32,658 bases of DNA, taken from NCBI GenBank assembly GCA_903834765.1, contig CAILKE010000016.1, forward strand, positions 66,686-99,343. The letters run 5' to 3'. Source of the stretch: an uncultured Bacteroidota bacterium. GTDB taxonomy: Bacteria > Bacteroidota > Bacteroidia > B-17B0 > Aurantibacillaceae. Below, piece after piece: positions 17,301 through 26,154 of the stretch (within the stretch, counting starts at the first letter, position 1; each line of letters begins with the position of its first letter). A model generated the notes under the pieces. The model had not been told where the DNA came from. It did no database searches and worked only from the letters and a program-made list of their open reading frames with translations. The position numbers and the translations under genes are program-made.

Positions 17301-18538
17301 GTGCAACAACTGCAGCATTAACTGCAACACCAACAGCTAATACATCTTATACAGTAATCGGAACTGCTACTAATGGCTGTAAAAATTCAGCAGTTGGAAC
17401 TATTTCAGTTACTAGTTTGCCATCAGTTGTAGCTACTAGCACAAGTATTTGTATCGGTAGTTCGGCATTATTAACAGTTAGTGGCGCATCAACCTACTCT
17501 TGGAGCACAGGCGCTGCCACTTCAACAATTTCTGTATCACCAACAGCTAATACTACTTTTACAGTTACAGGTACTGCTGCTTCAGGTTGTAAAAAAACAG
17601 CAGTTGGTTCGGTAACCGTAAACGCATTACCAAATGTAACCGCAACTTCTGCAACAATTTGCGCAGGATCAACAGGAACATTAACAGCAAGTGGTGCATC
17701 GACCTATGCTTGGAGCACTGGAGCCACTAGTCCAAATTTAGTTGATAATCCTACTTCAAATACTTCATATACTGTTGTTGGTACATCTTCAGCTGGTTGT
17801 ATTAATTCTGCAACAGGGTATATCGTTGTAGGAACTGCTCCAGTAATTTCGGTTAACTCTTCAACTATATGTGCTGGTTCAACAGCAACCTTAAACGCTA
17901 GCGGTGTTAACTCATACACTTGGAGTTCAGGTGCAAATACATCATCGATAACGGATAATCCAACAGTAACAACAGTTTATACAGTAAGTGGTAATTTATC
18001 AGGATGTGCAACTGGTGCATCAGAAACCGCAACTATTACTGTTAATAATTTACCTGTTGTATCATTAGCACCTATCAGTCAGTTGTGTATAAATAGCTCT
18101 CCAGTTGCGTTAATAGGAAGTCCAACTAATGGCACTTATACAGGCACAGGAGTTAGCGGCTCTACTTTTGATCCTTCTATCAGTGGTGCTGGAACATTTA
18201 ATATTATGTATTATTATACAGATGCTAATAATTGCAGTAATTTTGCAAGTCAGCCAGCATCAGTAGGTTTATGCACAGGCGTTTCAGAAGCATTTAATGC
18301 AGCAGCAATTTCAATTTTTCCTAATCCAGCAAAAGATGCGATATATGTGAATTTAAATTCATTGTCATTTGATAACACAACAATAGAGTTGTATGATGCG
18401 ATTGGTAAATTGGTATTAAGTCAAAAAGTAGTTGATACAATTTCAACACTTTTAATTTCCGATTTATCAAAAGGAATGTATTCTATTAGAATTGTAATGG
18501 ATTCAAATCAAGTTGTGAAACGTATTATCAAAGAATAA
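14351..18538 (+). CDS. Secreted M43 (cytophagalysin-type) metalloprotease with PKD, seven 70-aa repeats and T9SS domain
   Basis: An extracellular zinc endopeptidase of 1395 residues. Order: signal peptide (1-19); M43 catalytic domain to about 345 with zinc site HEFGHCFNLIH (His233, Glu234, His237, His243) and Met-turn NYMDY (Met310); a CARDB-like beta domain (about 352-470); a jelly-roll/MAM-like domain starting LPFTEGFEATTFPP (about 475-657); a PKD domain (about 661-743) with WAWTFAGGTP and AGTYTATLRS; seven repeats of 70-71 residues (744-1234), each with two Cys and a SGASTYSW-like core; a linker; and a type A T9SS sorting domain (about 1315-1395) starting ISIFPNPAKDAIYV. The third metzincin position before the last His is Asn240 rather than the common Gly, a known but less frequent variant. 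It stands alone; its own terminator follows. The substrate is unknown. Confidence 0.9.
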   Translation: MKKLITSTLLAFSVITGLAQVPAHRTCGTMDYHNYLMQTRKNYATDYAQYNQMIDQYIQNNQASLNANAKNANITIPVVIHVLYNTAVQNITDAQAISQFAVLNNDFQRLNADKVNTPSTFTAVAGGVGITFCLAQRTPSGTATTGIIHKSTTLTSFTTDNKIKSSAQGGDDPWDVTKYVNIWIGNLSGGILGYGEFPTGTLSNTYGLVLNYTATGTSGTAAFPFNKGRTGTHEFGHCFNLIHIWADAGQCGASDQCYDTPPQKGGTAAPAGCNYGSPTYPLYPNTCTRPHGIGGASMTNVNGDMFMNYMDYTDDAAMNMFTQQQCVRMLAVVSNAPWNVLASSNGCTPVTSYSLDAGITSIIKPANAVATCVNSVTPSVVLTNAGTATLTSVKVLYKMDAAATQTLNWTGSLAANANATLTLNAFTGLTSAAHTFSVWVSAPNGGVDQGPTNDSQSSTFTVTVAGTGAALPFTEGFEATTFPPTNWTLINSNTINAANTWTRVANTTGIPVTPASTAAARMDNYTGNTDITGQINALRSPALSFVGANSSLNVRFDVSHKQYDNTTSDSLNVYISTDCGGTWVKLYGKGDKSTPSLITSVGTMTTAYTPTANAQWRRDSVSLAAYVGQPSVYLKFESYSGWGNYLWLDNINVKYISTTLPPVASFSVSSPKCVGSPITFTDLSTNSPTSWAWTFAGGTPSTSTSQNPSVTYTAAGTYTATLRSANSSGTSTAVSQTIAIIAKPIVASTSATTCVGSSATISATGASTYAWNTGATTAALTTTPTANTSYTVIGTAATGCTNSAVGTISVTSLPTVVASSATICNGSSVLLTGSGASTYSWSTGAITSTISVSPTTNTTYTVTGTASSGCKKTAVGSVTVNALPTVSATSATICAGSAGTLTASGASTYSWNTGVNGSSLSASPTANTNYTVVGSSTSGCTNSAVGSIIVRNLPVIAVNSSSICAGSTATLIASGASTYSWNTGATTAALTATPTANTSYTVIGTATNGCKNSAVGTISVTSLPSVVATSTSICIGSSALLTVSGASTYSWSTGAATSTISVSPTANTTFTVTGTAASGCKKTAVGSVTVNALPNVTATSATICAGSTGTLTASGASTYAWSTGATSPNLVDNPTSNTSYTVVGTSSAGCINSATGYIVVGTAPVISVNSSTICAGSTATLNASGVNSYTWSSGANTSSITDNPTVTTVYTVSGNLSGCATGASETATITVNNLPVVSLAPISQLCINSSPVALIGSPTNGTYTGTGVSGSTFDPSISGAGTFNIMYYYTDANNCSNFASQPASVGLCTGVSEAFNAAAISIFPNPAKDAIYVNLNSLSFDNTTIELYDAIGKLVLSQKVVDTISTLLISDLSKGMYSIRIVMDSNQVVKRIIKE
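16580..18052 (+). repeat. Seven in-frame 210-bp repeats arranged as ABC-ABC-D
   Basis: Units start at 16580, 16790, 17000, 17210, 17420, 17630 and 17840; six are exactly 210 bp and the last 213 bp. Each encodes P-x-V, S-x-x-IC-x-GS, SGASTYxW, then YTVxG and a Gly-Cys pair. Units 1 and 4, 2 and 5, and 3 and 6 resemble each other more than their neighbours, down to long identical DNA blocks, for example around 16952 and 17582. A 630-bp three-unit block was therefore duplicated. Confidence 0.9.
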
Positions 18539-18554
18539 TATTAAACTTATCAAT

Positions 18555-18594
18555 AAAAAGAGGCTGTCTCAAAAAGTGAGATAGCCTCTTTTTT
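18555..18594 (+). terminator. Rho-independent terminator of the M43 protease gene
   Basis: AAAAAGAGGCTGTCTCA (18555-18571) pairs with TGAGATAGCCTCTTTTTT (18577-18594), with a single G-U pair and a 5-nt loop, ending in a T tract. It lies 17 nt after the protease stop. Its left arm doubles as one end of the surrounding inverted repeat. Confidence 0.8.
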
Positions 18595-18670
18595 ATTTGG
18601 ACCCCTATCAGAGTCAAAAGTCGTTTAAGCGATTCTCAGCGAATTCATTTTACTTTTGAGACAGCCTTTT
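18555..18670. mobile_element. IS-end-like inverted repeat pair, MITE or IS remnant
   Basis: AGGCTGTCTCAAAA (18561-18574) recurs inverted as TTTTGAGACAGCCT (18654-18667), 79 bp apart. I recall this type of sequence as a terminal repeat of Bacteroidota insertion sequences, but cannot name the family without a search. A second nested pair, TCAAAAGT (18613-18620) and ACTTTTGA (18652-18659), is present. No transposase fits inside, so this is either a deletion derivative, a MITE, or a terminator plus a solo end. Confidence 0.5.
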
Positions 18671-18688
18671 AGTTTATTATATTTACTA

Positions 18689-19147
18689 CTAGTCTTCCCA
18701 ATAATCAATAATTAAGCCATCAGACGGGCTAATGCCGATGGTGCGTTTTTCGATGCCGAAATTAAGAATAAGTGCATCATCTATATACTCGTCTCCTTCT
18801 TTACTCAGATCAATTGATTCGATGGTTTCTCCAATAACATCTACCCACATTTTAGTGGTGGATGCGTCAATAGGAATCATTCGGATTTTATCACCAAACT
18901 CTAATTTAAGTGTTGCTTTTTCTTCCTCGAAATTAAAATCATCAATGATGTTAATACCCGAACTTTCGTCGTTACAAGTAATTACTAAAGTTGTATCATC
19001 AGTAAAGTGAAGCTCTACATTATCAATTAATTCAACAGATTCGGAAGGGTGCAATTTATTTACCCAAAAATAAATAAGCAATTTTTTTAATGTTTTTCCT
19101 TCAGCAGAAGTTAATAATTTGAGTTGATGATTAGTAAAAAAAGGCAT
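18689..19147 (-). CDS. Uncharacterised acidic cytoplasmic protein
   Basis: I do not recognise this 152-residue protein. It has no signal peptide or membrane segment and is strongly acidic, with Asp/Glu-rich stretches such as IIDDFNFEEEKATLKLEFGD and the end DGLIIDYWED. Alternating hydrophobic and charged residues suggest a mainly beta fold. The sequence starts MPFFTNHQLKLLTSAEGKTLKKL, with a basic helix-like beginning, then turns acidic. No catalytic, metal or nucleotide motif is evident. It lies 49 nt downstream of the ACMSD-like gene in the same direction, so the two could be co-transcribed, but nothing links their functions. Codon use looks like that of its neighbours. An immunity-type or stress protein is possible, without direct support. 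Confidence 0.65.
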   Translation of the reverse strand: MPFFTNHQLKLLTSAEGKTLKKLLIYFWVNKLHPSESVELIDNVELHFTDDTTLVITCNDESSGINIIDDFNFEEEKATLKLEFGDKIRMIPIDASTTKMWVDVIGETIESIDLSKEGDEYIDDALILNFGIEKRTIGISPSDGLIIDYWED

Positions 19148-19196
19148 TTTTTTATTTTATGAAACTATTAAATTAAAGAATTATTTATGTTAGCAT

Positions 19197-20186
19197 TTAC
19201 ATGGATAGCCAAGCTTTGGCAGCATCTCCCATAATTATTTTTTTTGTATCGTCAGATAATGGTGCTTCGCGCACTAAAGTACCTGGAACTGCTTCTCCTA
19301 GAGGAAATGGATAATCGGAACCCTGTACCACCTTATCAGCACCAACTAAATCAATAATATATTGCAACATTTTATGATCGCATACATGTGAATCAACCCA
19401 AAATTTACCTAAGTATTTTTTGGGATTAAATTTATTGTCAATAGCAACTAGGTCAGGTCGGCAATCCCAACCATGTTCAATGCGGCTGATGGTAGGCAAA
19501 AACGAACCTCCTCCGTGTGCGAAACATACTTTTAGATTTGGAAATTTTTCAAACACGCCGCCAAAGATCATACTACAAATTGCTCTACTGATTTCTGCCG
19601 GCATACCAACTAACCATGGTAACCAGTATTTAGTCATGTGTTCTTGACCCATCATTTGCCAAGGATGAACTAAAATAGCAGCATTTGTTTTTTCGCATGC
19701 TGCCCAAAAATCATGAAACTGCGGTTCGCCTAAATTAATATTGTTAATGTTACTGCCGATTTGAACGCCTTTAAAACCAAGGCTCATTGCTCTTTCTAAT
19801 TCCTGAACAGCTAATGCTGTATCTTGCATAGGTACTGTTGCTAAACCAATAAATTTATCGGGATGATTGTTGACGGTTTGTGCAATATCATCATTTAAAA
19901 ATTGAGAAATTTCTAAGCAATCTTTTGGTTTGGCATCGTAACTGAACATAACAGGAATGGTACATATTACCTGCATATCAGCTTGATGTTCTTTCATTTG
20001 CTTTAAGCGCACTTCTGCATCCCAACAATTTTCTTCGATCTCTCTAAAGCGCTTGTCTCCTTGCATCATCCATGCCTTTCCTTGTATGTGATGATCTAAT
20101 TGTATGAAATTACCATACCCAAATTTTTTTGTAAAATCAGGAATATGCTTCGGTATAATGTGGGTGTGTGTGTCAATTGTAAACAT
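19197..20186 (-). CDS. ACMSD-type amidohydrolase (2-amino-3-carboxymuconate-6-semialdehyde decarboxylase)
   Basis: Closest in pattern to ACMSD, the zinc decarboxylase that diverts 2-amino-3-carboxymuconate 6-semialdehyde of the kynurenine pathway away from quinolinate. Seen: metal ligands His7 and His9 in TIDTHTH; REIEENCWDAEVRL; IPVMFSYDAKPKDCL; GVQIGSNIN; LVHPWQMMG with a metal His; KYWLPWLVGMPAE; the catalytic-His motif VCFAHGGGSFLPT; RPDLVAIDNKFNPKKYLG; and the last metal Asp in QGSDYPFPLGE. These correspond in order with the animal enzyme, and the 329-aa length fits. The usual HPWDM reads HPWQM here, a nearby substitution. No other kynurenine-pathway gene lies in the window, so a related amidohydrolase activity cannot be excluded. 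The minus-strand box TACTTTCG, one mismatch from TAnnTTTG, sits at 20191-20198. Confidence 0.86.
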   Translation of the reverse strand: MFTIDTHTHIIPKHIPDFTKKFGYGNFIQLDHHIQGKAWMMQGDKRFREIEENCWDAEVRLKQMKEHQADMQVICTIPVMFSYDAKPKDCLEISQFLNDDIAQTVNNHPDKFIGLATVPMQDTALAVQELERAMSLGFKGVQIGSNINNINLGEPQFHDFWAACEKTNAAILVHPWQMMGQEHMTKYWLPWLVGMPAEISRAICSMIFGGVFEKFPNLKVCFAHGGGSFLPTISRIEHGWDCRPDLVAIDNKFNPKKYLGKFWVDSHVCDHKMLQYIIDLVGADKVVQGSDYPFPLGEAVPGTLVREAPLSDDTKKIIMGDAAKAWLSM

Positions 20187-20310
20187 GCTACGAAAGTATA
20201 AATTTTAAATGATTTTAAGTAAGAGTATTTATTGGTTAATTAATTGGTGATATATTATTTGGCGAAAGATTTGTAACTTATTTCAAAAAGAGTACTATTA
20301 CCATTAGGTA

Positions 20311-20330
20311 AACAATTTATGCTAATTGTT
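20311..20330. other. AT-rich hairpin upstream of phoH-like gene
   Basis: AACAATT (20311-20317) and AATTGTT (20324-20330) form a 7-bp perfect inverted repeat with a 6-nt loop. It sits 98 nt before the PIN-PhoH start, in the divergent region 20187-20428. It could be an operator, but short AT-rich palindromes also arise by chance. I see nothing else definite in this spacer. Confidence 0.3.
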
Positions 20331-20428
20331 AATCAGTATAAACACAACTCTGTTTATTAGTTTAAATAGTAGCGAATTTAAAATCATCGTAAAAAAATAA
20401 ATTTATATAATTATTTAATACATTCTAT

Positions 20429-21778
20429 ATGGCAAAGAAAGCTCCTGCAAAAAGTACCGAACAAAAAATATTTGTTTTAGATACGTCAGTTATTATTTAT
20501 GATCATACAGCAATTAAAAATTTCCAAGAACACGATGTGGTAATCCCAATCACTGTTTTAGAAGAATTGGATAACTTTAAAAAAGGGAATGACACTAAAA
20601 ACTTTTCTGCGCGAGAGTTTACGAGATATGTTGATATCATGTCTGGAAATAACTCCTTGCAAGATTGGACACCTATTAATGGTAAGTCACATGGGCGTTT
20701 TAAAATAGAAATGCATACGTCTGCAAAATTAGATGCTGAGAAAATATTTGGCGAAAAAAAAGCAGATCATAAGATTTTAAATTCAGCAATTTATACGGCT
20801 GAAATGAATCCAACTAAAAAAGTAGTTTTAGTTACGAAAGATATTAATTTACGTATTAAGGCTAAATCGCTAAATGTTCACGCCGAAGATTATACAACTG
20901 GAAAAATATTAACGATTGATGAATTATATACTGGTCGTTCGGTTGTAAATTCTGTAAATCCAGCAATTATTAATACCATTTACGAAAAAGGAGCTTGTCC
21001 GTTAAAAGATGTTGTAAAAAAAGATGAGCCTTTAGCCAATCATTATTTCGTTATAAAAAACAATAATGCCTCAGTTTTAGGCCGATACCAGCAAAGTAAT
21101 AAAACGATGCAACGTGTAACTAAAACAGCAGCGTTTGGTATCATTCCTAAAAATGCGGAGCAAAGTTTTGCATTGGATGCTATTATGAATCCAGCAATAC
21201 GCTTGGTAAGTATACAAGGTGTGGCAGGTACTGGTAAAACGTTATTGTCATTAGCGGGAGCATTAGAGCAACGTCGCGATTACCATCAAATTTATATTGC
21301 TCGACCTATAGTTCCATTGAGTAATAAAGATATAGGTTATTTGCCAGGTGATATTACATCTAAGCTAAATCCTTATATGGAGCCACTGTGGGATAATTTA
21401 AAATTCATCAAAAGTCAGTTTTCTGAAAAGGATAAAGAATTGAAGCAAATCAATGAAATGATCGAACACGAAAAAATTGTGATTTGTCCTTTAGCCTTTA
21501 TTCGTGGACGTAGTTTAAGTAACATGTTTTTCATTGTAGATGAAGCACAAAACTTAACACCACATGAAGTGAAAACAATTATTTCTCGTGCAGGGGAAAA
21601 CACCAAAATTATTTTCACTGGCGATATTTATCAAATTGATACACCATATTTAGATGCTCAAAGTAACGGTTTAAGTTATTTGATTGAGAAAGTAAAAGGT
21701 CAACCGTTGTATGCACATATTACCTTAGAAAAAGGCGAGCGTAGCGAATTAGCTAATTTAGCGAATGATTTATTATAG
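20429..21778 (+). CDS. PIN domain-PhoH family ATPase (PhoH2 type)
   Basis: A fusion of an N-terminal PIN ribonuclease-fold domain and a C-terminal PhoH P-loop ATPase, the architecture called PhoH2; characterised members unwind and cleave RNA. The PIN domain (about residues 13-150) begins FVLDTSVIIYD with the first acidic residue, followed by VLEELDNFKKG and VLVTKDINLR, which carry the other expected acids. The PhoH domain (about 235-449) has Walker A GVAGTGKT (264-271) and Walker B FFIVDEAQN with Asp371 and Glu372, then KIIFTGDIYQID and a terminal LEKGERSELANLANDLL. Length 449 aa matches the family. It stands alone between divergent and downstream spacers and ends at its own hairpin. Cytoplasmic; the RNA target is unknown. 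Confidence 0.92.
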   Translation: MAKKAPAKSTEQKIFVLDTSVIIYDHTAIKNFQEHDVVIPITVLEELDNFKKGNDTKNFSAREFTRYVDIMSGNNSLQDWTPINGKSHGRFKIEMHTSAKLDAEKIFGEKKADHKILNSAIYTAEMNPTKKVVLVTKDINLRIKAKSLNVHAEDYTTGKILTIDELYTGRSVVNSVNPAIINTIYEKGACPLKDVVKKDEPLANHYFVIKNNNASVLGRYQQSNKTMQRVTKTAAFGIIPKNAEQSFALDAIMNPAIRLVSIQGVAGTGKTLLSLAGALEQRRDYHQIYIARPIVPLSNKDIGYLPGDITSKLNPYMEPLWDNLKFIKSQFSEKDKELKQINEMIEHEKIVICPLAFIRGRSLSNMFFIVDEAQNLTPHEVKTIISRAGENTKIIFTGDIYQIDTPYLDAQSNGLSYLIEKVKGQPLYAHITLEKGERSELANLANDLL

Positions 21779-21814
21779 ATTATGTTATAAGATTAGTTCT
21801 GATTAATAAAGTTT

Positions 21815-21858
21815 AAACCACGTAAATACATAGTAAAATATAGCATTTACGTGGTTTT
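21815..21858 (+). terminator. Probable terminator after the PIN-PhoH gene
   Basis: AAACCACGTAAAT (21815-21827) pairs perfectly with ATTTACGTGGTTT (21845-21857) across a 17-nt loop, ending in four T. It begins 37 nt after the stop codon. The long loop and short T run make it a moderate-strength call. Confidence 0.6.
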
Positions 21859-21917
21859 GTCGTTTGGTTTCAGTTTCGGTTTTCATTTAGTATTGAAGCT
21901 TAAAATAACTTGTATCA

Positions 21918-21927
21918 CCCTATAGGG
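21918..21927. promoter_or_regulatory. Palindrome CCCTATAGGG in the plsX leader
   Basis: A perfect 10-bp GC-capped palindrome, 79 nt before the plsX start, in otherwise AT-rich DNA. It may be a binding site for a regulator of lipid synthesis genes; no known operator consensus was matched. The rest of 21779-22006 holds the terminator and no gene. Confidence 0.3.
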
Positions 21928-22006
21928 GTTAATAACTTTAGGCTTAATAAATTGTATTTTTACGCAATATTTTGTTGTTTAGACGATTGAATTTGATGAA
22001 TAACGT

Positions 22007-22945
22007 ATGAAAATCGGATTAGATATAATGGGTGGAGATTATGCTCCAAAAAACTGTTTAGACGGCGCAATTATGGCTCTTGAAGCTTTACCTAAGCATG
22101 TGAGGATTGTATTGATTGGAGATAGCGAACAAGCAAAAAACTACATTAAAGAACAAGGGATAGCTGAAGATACATTTGATTACGTTCACACAACTGAGGT
22201 GATACAAATGGGTGAGCATCCCACCAAAGCAATTGCTCAAAAGCCAAATAGTTCTGTTGCCGTTGGATTTAAATTATTAAAAGAAAACGGATTACAATGC
22301 TTTGCAAGTGCTGGTAATACTGGTGCTATGCTCGTAGGTTCTATGTTTTCGGTGAAAGCTATTTCAGGTGTTATTAGGCCTTGCATCACTTCTATTTTAC
22401 CAAAAATAAATGGTGGCTATACTGTGTTATTAGATGTTGGTACAAATGCTGATTGTAAACCTGATGTGTTATATCAATTTGCCATACTAGGTTCTATTTT
22501 TGCCAAAGAAGTATATAAAGTGGAAAATCCAAAAGTGGGATTATTAAACATAGGCGAAGAACCCGAAAAGGGAAATTTAGTAGCTCAAGCAGCATATTCA
22601 TTAATGAAAGATACTAAAGACTTTAATTTCATTGGTAACGTAGAGGGCTTAGAAGTATTTGAAGAGAAAGCTGACGTCATTGTGTGCGAAGGTTTCACAG
22701 GGAATGTATTATTAAAAACTGCTGAAGCTTTTTATTCGATGTCAAAAAGACGTAATATAACTGATGAGTATTTCGAAAAATTTAATTACGAATTATATGG
22801 TGGAACTCCCATCTTAGGAGTTAACTCAAACGTTATGATTGCACATGGTAAATCTAGTGCAGTAGCTTTTAAAAACTTAATGGTGTTAAGCAAAGATATA
22901 GTAGAAGCCAACTTAAACGAAAAAATAAAAACCGTGTTTCAATAA
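22007..22945 (+). CDS. plsX: Phosphate acyltransferase PlsX
   Basis: Converts acyl-ACP and phosphate to acyl-phosphate, the acyl donor for PlsY in the first step of phospholipid synthesis; peripheral to the cytoplasmic membrane. It starts MKIGLDIMGGDYAPK, the family's hallmark GGD beginning, followed by AIAQKPNSSVAVGFKLLKE, FASAGNTGAMLVGS, LLDVGTNADCKPDVL, GLLNIGEEPEKGN and IVCEGFTGNVLLKTAE, all in the expected order. The length of 312 aa is within the family range. Its stop overlaps the fabH start by one base (TAATG), so the two genes form a translationally coupled pair. This plsX-fabH order is widespread in bacteria. rpmF, often upstream in other species, is not present here. Confidence 0.94.
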   Translation: MKIGLDIMGGDYAPKNCLDGAIMALEALPKHVRIVLIGDSEQAKNYIKEQGIAEDTFDYVHTTEVIQMGEHPTKAIAQKPNSSVAVGFKLLKENGLQCFASAGNTGAMLVGSMFSVKAISGVIRPCITSILPKINGGYTVLLDVGTNADCKPDVLYQFAILGSIFAKEVYKVENPKVGLLNIGEEPEKGNLVAQAAYSLMKDTKDFNFIGNVEGLEVFEEKADVIVCEGFTGNVLLKTAEAFYSMSKRRNITDEYFEKFNYELYGGTPILGVNSNVMIAHGKSSAVAFKNLMVLSKDIVEANLNEKIKTVFQ

Positions 22946-23949
22946 TGATAAAAGCTGCAATTACAGCCGTTGGAGGCTATGTTCCTGATTTTGTAATGAC
23001 AAATGACGAGCTTGCCAAGTTTGTAGATACAAATGATGAATGGATTACCTCTCGCACAGGTATTAAAGAACGTCGTGTTTTAAAAGAACCAGGAAAAGCA
23101 ACATCAGACATGATGGTATTTGCTGTGGAAGAGTTATTACGCAAGCGAGGCATCAGCGCTTTAGATATTGATTTGGTAATTGTTGGAACAATCACAGGCG
23201 ATTTAATTTTCCCGAGTACTGCCAATATTATTTGCGATAAAATTGGCGCGAAAAACGCATGGGGTTATGATTTGGCTGCCGCTTGTTCAGGATTTATTTT
23301 TGCATTAGCAACGGGTTCTCAATTCATTGAAACCGGTAAATACAAAAAAGTAGTAGTAATTGGTGTTGATAAAATGAGCGCGATTCTTGATTACGAAGAC
23401 CGTACAACCTGTGTGATATTTGGTGATGGAGGTGGCGCTGTGCTATTAGAACCTACAGAGGATGGAAACGGCATTCAGGATTTTATTTTAAAAAGTGATG
23501 GCTCCGGCCGTAAATATTTATATCAAGCAGCTGGTGGTTCCTTAATGCCGCCAACACACGAAACGGTTGAGAAACGTTTGCATTTTGTGCATCAAGAAGG
23601 ACAAGCTGTATTTAAAAACGCTGTTGTTAATATGGCGGAAGTAAGTGCCGACATCATGACTAAAAACCACCTAACGGCAGATGACATTGCTTGGTTAGCA
23701 CCACACCAAGCAAACAAGCGTATTTGCGAAGCAACAGCTAATCGCATGGGTTTAAGTCCTGATAAAATGATGATGAATATTGAACGCTATGGTAACACCA
23801 CAGCTGGGACTATTCCTTTGTTATTATGGGACTATGAAAAGCAACTTAAAAAAGGGGATAATATCATTTTATCGGCTTTTGGTGGAGGGTTTACATGGGG
23901 CTCCATTTGGCTTAAATGGGCCTATGATGGCAGTAAAGTAGGGAAGTAA
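22945..23949 (+). CDS. fabH: Beta-ketoacyl-ACP synthase III
   Basis: Condenses acetyl-CoA (or another primer) with malonyl-ACP to start type II fatty-acid synthesis in the cytoplasm. The complete catalytic triad is visible: Cys114 in DLAAACSGFIFAL, His254 in APHQANKRI and Asn284 in RYGNTTAGTIPL. Other family landmarks are NDEWITSRTGIKERR near the N-terminus, IFGDGGGAVLLEP, and the closing GGGFTWGSIWLKW. Length 334 aa is typical. It is coupled to plsX by a TAATG junction, which links fatty-acid initiation with phospholipid synthesis. A hairpin 23 nt after the stop probably ends the transcript. Primer preference (straight or branched) cannot be read with confidence from sequence. Confidence 0.95.
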   Translation: MIKAAITAVGGYVPDFVMTNDELAKFVDTNDEWITSRTGIKERRVLKEPGKATSDMMVFAVEELLRKRGISALDIDLVIVGTITGDLIFPSTANIICDKIGAKNAWGYDLAAACSGFIFALATGSQFIETGKYKKVVVIGVDKMSAILDYEDRTTCVIFGDGGGAVLLEPTEDGNGIQDFILKSDGSGRKYLYQAAGGSLMPPTHETVEKRLHFVHQEGQAVFKNAVVNMAEVSADIMTKNHLTADDIAWLAPHQANKRICEATANRMGLSPDKMMMNIERYGNTTAGTIPLLLWDYEKQLKKGDNIILSAFGGGFTWGSIWLKWAYDGSKVGK

Positions 23950-23971
23950 TATATTTTAATAGATAATTTGG

Positions 23972-24010
23972 ATGTCAGTTTGTGTCTCGCAGACTGACAT
24001 TTTTGTTTTA
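23972..24010 (+). terminator. Probable terminator after fabH
   Basis: ATGTCAGT (23972-23979) pairs with ACTGACAT (23993-24000), extendable by two more pairs after one mismatch, and is followed by a T-rich stretch. It separates plsX-fabH from groES-groEL. Confidence 0.65.
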
Positions 24011-24060
24011 ATGCCGTCAAAAAACGGTAATATTGTCCCTCTTAGTTTAAAAATTGGGCA

Positions 24061-24077
24061 TTGGCACATTTTTAGAC
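24061..24077 (+). promoter_or_regulatory. Weak sigma-54-like element upstream of groES
   Basis: TTGGCACA carries a full -24 element (TGGCACR). Ten bases after the GG, where -12 should read GC, the sequence reads GA, so the second half is poor. It lies about 47 nt before the groES ATG. No CIRCE inverted repeat (the HrcA operator) was found here. Confidence 0.2.
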
Positions 24078-24123
24078 AGTAGGCAACCGTAAAAAATTAA
24101 TTAATCAAAAAATCACATAAATC

Positions 24124-24414
24124 ATGGCAAAATCAAGTGCAAATGTAAGCGTTAAGCCTTTAGCCGATAGAGTATTGGTAGAAGCAGCTCCAGCAGAAAC
24201 AAAAACAGCAGGTGGATTAATTATCCCTGATACTGCAAAAGAAAAACCAATGAAAGGTAAAGTATTAGCAGTAGGAAATGGTAAAGTAGATGAACCAATG
24301 ACTGTAAAAGTTGGTGACACAGTTTTATACGGAAAATATGCAGGTACTGAAATCCAAGTTGATGGTAAAGACCTATTAATTATGCGTGAAAGCGACATAT
24401 ACGCGATTATCTAA
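24124..24414 (+). CDS. groES: Co-chaperonin GroES
   Basis: The 10-kDa lid of the GroEL chaperonin, forming a heptamer that closes the folding chamber in the cytoplasm. The protein starts [20 protein letters not shown], where most homologues start a few residues later with VKPLxDRVLV, so it has a short N-terminal extension. Visible features are the mobile loop [18 protein letters not shown], with the hydrophobic GGLII that contacts Gro[25 protein letters not shown] and the closing [13 protein letters not shown]. The length is 96 aa, normal. groEL follows after an 89-nt spacer with alternative hairpins. Presumably heat-induced, though I saw no CIRCE site upstream. Confidence 0.96.
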   Translation: MAKSSANVSVKPLADRVLVEAAPAETKTAGGLIIPDTAKEKPMKGKVLAVGNGKVDEPMTVKVGDTVLYGKYAGTEIQVDGKDLLIMRESDIYAII

Positions 24415-24428
24415 ATATTATTTCTGGT

Positions 24429-26141
<1,713 letters not shown>

Positions 26142-26154
26142 TCATCATTTAGAT

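Noticed and set aside
16580-18052. Regularly spaced repeats considered as a CRISPR-like array
   Set aside because: The spacing is exactly 210 bp, the units are in frame and encode similar Ig-like protein modules, and there are no short repeats with unique spacers or cas genes.
18689-20186. Unknown acidic protein plus ACMSD-like gene as a toxin-immunity or new two-gene system
   Set aside because: The second gene is a recognisable metabolic enzyme and nothing in either protein suggests a joint function; same direction and 49-nt spacing are not enough.
24010-24030. CCGT/ACGG inverted repeat upstream of groES as a heat-shock operator
   Set aside because: Only 4-5 bp long with a poly-A loop and no resemblance to CIRCE; chance is likely.
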